7,742 nt of DNA from Acidobacteriaceae bacterium. Its GTDB lineage: Bacteria; Acidobacteriota; Terriglobia; Terriglobales; Acidobacteriaceae. Below are positions 6,266 to 7,742 of this stretch, piece after piece. The notes beneath the pieces are model-generated. The model was not told the DNA's origin and searched no databases. It was given only the letters and a program-made list of their open reading frames with translations. The stretch lies in the NCBI GenBank assembly GCA_003135495.1, contig PLBX01000518.1, positions 4,866 through 12,607 on the forward strand, written 5' to 3'. The translations under genes were made by a program, and so were the position numbers. Within the stretch, counting starts at the first letter, position 1. Each line of letters begins with the position of its first letter.

Positions 6266-6295
6266 CAAGGTTCACAACAGGGCACCTTGATGCCC
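6266..6295 (-). promoter_or_regulatory. Possible H-type pseudoknot in the leader of the Lys-rich unit
   Basis: Read on the minus strand, GGGCA (6295-6291) pairs with TGCCC (6284-6280), leaving the loop TCAAGG. In that loop CAAGG (6289-6285) can pair with CCTTG (6270-6266), 9 bases after the first stem. The two 5-bp helices are sterically compatible and give the topology of an H-type pseudoknot, with a connecting strand CTGTTGTGAA. It ends about 20 bases before the GGAGG of the 13-codon ORF. No known riboswitch class was recognised by sequence. Confidence 0.38.
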
Positions 6296-6297
6296 GA

Positions 6298-6333
6298 GCT
6301 ACCCAACACGTAGTGTGGGCAACTGTGCTACCC
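6298..6333. repeat. Twin GCTACCC modules
   Basis: GCTACCC occurs at 6298-6304 and 6327-6333 (minus strand GGGTAGC, 29 bases apart). On the minus strand each copy is followed by a G/C-rich segment able to fold: the first by the hairpin at 6295-6280, the second by CCCACAC...GTGTTGGG (6319-6301). This is the look of tandem palindromic intergenic repeats, so the leader may be built from repeat copies rather than a dedicated riboswitch. Confidence 0.4.
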
Positions 6334-6334
6334 C

Positions 6335-6365
6335 AAGATATTGCCATTCGTATGTTAATTGTCAA
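6335..6365 (-). promoter_or_regulatory. Candidate sigma-70 promoter of the Lys-rich unit
   Basis: On the minus strand a perfect TTGACA (6365-6360) is followed after 19 bases by TATCTT (6340-6335, 4/6 match). The spacing is longer than ideal. The segment is AT-rich compared with its surroundings and lies between two divergent genes. A transcript from here to the terminator would be about 200 bases long. Confidence 0.35.
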
Positions 6366-6438
6366 TAGAAATTTAGTGCCAAGGAGCAATTTGGTTAAGC
6401 GCTTGCGGGGAAGTTTGGATTTGAATTTCCAGTTATTC

Positions 6439-6463
6439 GGAGAGGAGAGGTGGAGGGAGAGAG
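6439..6463 (+). other. Purine-rich tract in the yggX leader
   Basis: 24 of 25 bases are purines (GGAGAGGAGAGG, one T, then GGAGGGAGAGAG). The tract contains several Shine-Dalgarno-like cores but lies 40-64 bases before the yggX ATG, too far to serve it. The rest of 6366-6502 holds no gene or convincing plus-strand promoter. Confidence 0.4.
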
Positions 6464-6502
6464 TCAGGTCACGAGGCCTGTGCGATAATTTCAGAAGAAT
6501 CT

Positions 6503-6778
6503 ATGTCAGAACACAAAGTTTTCTGCGCGAAATTGAAACGTGAATTGCCAGGACTTCCCGAGCCTCCCTTTGACAGCGAACTGGGTAAGAAGATTTACGA
6601 AAATGTCTCACAACAGGCGTGGGGCCAGTGGATGGAGCACTGCAAGATGTTGCTGAACGAGTATCGGTTGAATCCCGCGCGCAAGCAAGATCAGGAAGTG
6701 ATCGTGCAACAGATGGAGCAGTTTTTCTTCGGAGAAGGCTCCGCGCGTCCTGCCGAGTACGTGCCTCCCACACACTAA
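6503..6778 (+). CDS. yggX: Probable Fe(2+)-trafficking protein YggX
   Basis: A 91-residue protein matching the small, highly conserved YggX family over its whole length: VFCAKLKRELPGLPEPPF (6-23), then GKKIYENVSQQAW, MLLNEYRLNPARKQDQ (49-64) and the end QQMEQFFFGEGSARPAEYVPP. The single family-typical Cys is at position 8. YggX is a cytoplasmic protein linked to protection of labile Fe-S clusters and to iron handling under oxidative stress; in enterobacteria it is encoded beside mutY and belongs to the SoxRS response. No mutY is seen here, and it stands alone. The Shine-Dalgarno is weak (AGAAGAA just upstream of ATG 6503). No clear terminator follows. Family assignment is sure; its exact biochemical action is debated. 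Confidence 0.95.
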   Translation: MSEHKVFCAKLKRELPGLPEPPFDSELGKKIYENVSQQAWGQWMEHCKMLLNEYRLNPARKQDQEVIVQQMEQFFFGEGSARPAEYVPPTH

Positions 6779-6962
6779 GCGTTATTGGAAAAAAGGCGGA
6801 TCAGGCTTCCATTGCTTGGTGTCGATCGCAGTTACTGATTGGCTACTCCCAGTGTTTTTTCCGGCGTGATTTCACATTCGGTTGCCGGGTTTGGCGGGTG
6901 CGACTTCTGGAAGTTGCTTGGGTGAAGGCTGTTGGGCCGAGAATTCTTGGAGGGGTAGGGGT

Positions 6963-7020
6963 CCTTCGACTCCGCATATCCATTCGCCAAGCGAATGGAT
7001 ATGCTGCGCTCAGGATGACA
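6963..7020. repeat. CCTTCGACTC...GCGCTCAGGATGACA intergenic element with a 14-bp hairpin
   Basis: The outer parts CCTTCGACTCC (6963-6973) and GCGCTCAGGATGACA (7006-7020) resemble an intergenic element I associate with acidobacterial genomes. Between them GCATATCCATTCGC (6974-6987) pairs perfectly with GCGAATGGATATGC (6991-7004) around CAA. Such a long perfect stem should extrude or form a stable RNA hairpin. No T-run follows on the plus strand, so it is not a standard terminator. Confidence 0.7.
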
Positions 7021-7067
7021 GCTGAAAATCAGGGTGACAGCTGAAAATGAGCATGACGGTTGAACGT
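7016..7067. repeat. Tandem repeat, 19-base period, three copies
   Basis: TGACAGCTGAAAAT occurs at 7016-7029 and, identical, at 7035-7048. A degenerate third copy TGACGGTTGAA is at 7054-7064, in the same 19-base register. The array starts inside the TGACA end of the preceding element, as if that end had been duplicated. Confidence 0.75.
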
Positions 7068-7107
7068 TACGCGCTACTCAGCGGAGCATCCAAAAGTCTT
7101 GTATCGA

Positions 7108-7123
7108 ATGGGCTGAAGCCTAT
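7108..7123. repeat. REP-like palindrome upstream of purS
   Basis: ATGGGCT-GA-AGCCTAT can form a 7-bp stem (one G-T pair) with the same T-GA-A centre as the palindromes at 3276-3326 and 4446-4561. It lies about 45 bases upstream of the -10 box of purS. Confidence 0.5.
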
Positions 7124-7168
7124 GGGCTCTATAAGGAAAAGCGGGGTTCGGTGCGGTTCGGGGTGACG

Positions 7169-7174
7169 TATAAT
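7169..7174 (+). promoter_or_regulatory. -10 box of purS (near-leaderless)
   Basis: A perfect TATAAT at 7169-7174 ends 10 bases before the purS ATG. No good -35 is seen (TTCGGT at 7147-7152 matches poorly). If used, transcription would start at about 7181-7183, leaving an RNA leader of only a few bases. This agrees with the lack of a clear Shine-Dalgarno sequence before purS. Confidence 0.5.
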
Positions 7175-7184
7175 TGGGTAGTTG

Positions 7185-7433
7185 ATGAAAGCTTACGTTT
7201 ACGTCTCATTAAAGAAGAGCGTTCTGGATCCGCAGGGTAAAACCATCCACGGCGCGCTCACTAAGATTGGCTTCAAAGGTTTGCACGATGTGAGGCAGGG
7301 TAAGTATTTTGAAATTACTCTGAATGGCGGTATTACGAAGGACGAAGCGCAGAGTGAAGTGGAACGGATAGCGCGGGAAGTTCTGACGAACCCGGTCATT
7401 GAAGAGTATCGTTTTTCCCTCGAAGATCAGTAG
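7185..7433 (+). CDS. purS: Phosphoribosylformylglycinamidine synthase subunit PurS
   Basis: An 82-residue protein, the normal PurS length. PurS is the small bridging subunit of the three-part FGAM synthase (PurL, PurQ, PurS), which in the fourth step of purine synthesis converts FGAR to FGAM using glutamine and ATP; PurS dimers dock the glutaminase to PurL and help channel ammonia. Family hallmarks: KAYVYVSLKKSVLDPQGKTI (2-21), GALTKIGFKGLHDVRQGKYFEI (23-44) and the end LTNPVIEEYRFSLE. The chosen start is ATG 7185; a TTG lies directly before it in frame. There is no strong ribosome site, but a perfect TATAAT ends 10 bases upstream. purQ and purL, which often follow, are not in the window; the next gene is glmS. 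Confidence 0.94.
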   Translation: MKAYVYVSLKKSVLDPQGKTIHGALTKIGFKGLHDVRQGKYFEITLNGGITKDEAQSEVERIAREVLTNPVIEEYRFSLEDQ

Positions 7434-7575
7434 TTCGCGAATTTAGGCGTGGCAAGCCGCGCGGATACGCAAACCATCGTCGGTTCCCCACCGAAGGGTT
7501 CATCATCTAATTCATAGCTATCAAATTCACGGTCATGGCAGTCATCGTCGCCAAAGTCTAAGGAGCAAACATCCG
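7434..7575. other. purS-glmS spacer, no gene seen
   Basis: 142 bases without a credible ORF or terminator hairpin, so purS and glmS may be co-transcribed. The Shine-Dalgarno of glmS (AGGAG, 7561-7565) is at its end. No glmS-ribozyme-like core was recognised, and the space is barely large enough for one. Confidence 0.4.
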
Positions 7576-7742
7576 ATGTGCGGCATTGTGGGATATGTGG
7601 GCAAGAAGCAGGTTGTCCCGGTCATTATTGAAGGACTGAGGAAGCTGGAATATCGGGGATACGATTCGGCGGGGATCGCGGTGGCGGGGAACGGGACGGG
7701 GTTGCAGATCCGGCGAGCGGAAGGCAAGCTGCGCAATCTGGA
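7576..7742 (+). CDS. glmS: Glutamine--fructose-6-phosphate aminotransferase (isomerising), N-terminus only
   Basis: The first 55 codons are present, out of roughly 600-615 in the family; the gene runs off the right edge. GlmS makes glucosamine-6-phosphate from fructose-6-phosphate and glutamine, the first step toward UDP-GlcNAc for peptidoglycan and lipopolysaccharide. The start [11 protein letters not shown] carries Cys2, the nucleophile of the N-terminal glutaminase (Ntn-type) after Met removal. [13 protein letters not shown] (24-36) is the second family signature, and [10 protein letters not shown] (46-55) follows as expected. The start is fixed by the need for Cys at position 2 and by AGGAG (7561-7565), 10 bases upstream. 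The C-terminal sugar-isomerase domains are outside the window. Confidence 0.95.
   Translation, partial: MCGIVGYVGKKQVVPVIIEGLRKLEYRGYDSAGIAVAGNGTGLQIRRAEGKLRNL

Larger units (their letters stand above)
6779..7168. other. Repeat-rich intergenic spacer between yggX and purS
   Basis: About 390 bases without a credible gene. The first 170 bases contain only a weak palindrome ACTTC-TG-GAAGT (6903-6914). From 6963 on there are three repeat features, listed separately: a hairpin element, a 19-base tandem repeat and a T-GA-A palindrome. ORFs on the plus strand here are overlaps or shadows without ribosome sites. Confidence 0.6.

Noticed and set aside
6123..6328. 6S-type RNA
   Set aside because: The length of about 200 bases fits, but the two ends do not pair into the long closing stem with a central bubble, and a strong ribosome site with an ORF is present.
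6450..6488. 12-codon GTG upstream ORF in the yggX leader
   Set aside because: The Shine-Dalgarno-like purines run straight into the GTG without spacing, and nothing else supports translation.
6619..7044. 141-codon plus-strand ORF running from yggX into the spacer
   Set aside because: It overlaps yggX in another frame and then crosses the hairpin and tandem repeats; no start signals.
7434..7575. glmS ribozyme
   Set aside because: That ribozyme is known from Firmicutes-type glmS genes; its conserved core was not recognised here and the 142-base spacer is barely long enough.
1..7742. CRISPR array, tRNA, rRNA, IS element or prophage genes
   Set aside because: No regular spaced repeats, cloverleaf signatures, transposase or integrase motifs were seen on either strand.

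Overview
The window looks like a stretch of acidobacterial chromosome (Acidobacteriota, probably a Koribacter- or Terriglobus-like lineage). This is an inference from three things: a secreted SurA-like protein and a large Cys-rich WGDY-motif secreted protein of types I associate with that phylum, short palindromes of the GGGGCTAAAGCCCC and GCTGAAGC type between genes, and a CCTTCGACTC...GCGCTCAGGATGACA intergenic element. There is no phage, IS element, CRISPR array, rRNA or tRNA that I can support. Most proteins are ordinary housekeeping or envelope proteins.

Layout. Positions 1-3873 are all minus strand: a secreted peptidyl-prolyl-isomerase-like gene running off the left edge and broken by an in-frame TAG (1-662); a strong terminator (804-843); a 574-residue secreted protein of unknown function (875-2599); a gene-poor spacer (2600-3016); a small two-helix membrane protein of the DUF2905 type (3017-3241); a spacer with palindromic repeats; and a secreted DUF4440/SnoaL-like protein (3418-3873). 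Positions 4116-5440 are plus strand: a dimeric alpha/beta-barrel (ABM-like) protein, a cluster of four palindromic repeats, then a Dps-family ferritin with its own terminator. Positions 5492-6365 are minus strand: a MerR regulator of the MlrA-like type, preceded by a tiny separate transcription unit that would make a 13-residue Lys/Ala peptide. The right end is plus strand: yggX (Fe(II)-trafficking), a repeat-rich 406-base spacer, purS, and the first 55 codons of glmS.

How the genes fit together. The window is mostly monocistronic. Dps and YggX both deal with iron and oxidative stress, but they are separated by convergent or divergent units, so no operon is implied. PurS (a subunit of FGAM synthase) and GlmS (glucosamine-6-phosphate synthase) both belong to glutamine-amidotransferase pathways and lie in line, but they are 142 bases apart. 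The purQ and purL partners are not in the window.

The most unusual parts are: (i) the self-contained tiny unit at 6123-6365, with a possible H-type pseudoknot leader, a strong Shine-Dalgarno sequence, a 13-codon Lys-rich ORF and a perfect intrinsic terminator; (ii) the single amber codon inside an otherwise open SurA-like frame; and (iii) a set of seven palindromes at three intergenic sites whose stems differ but whose T-RA-A centre is constant.
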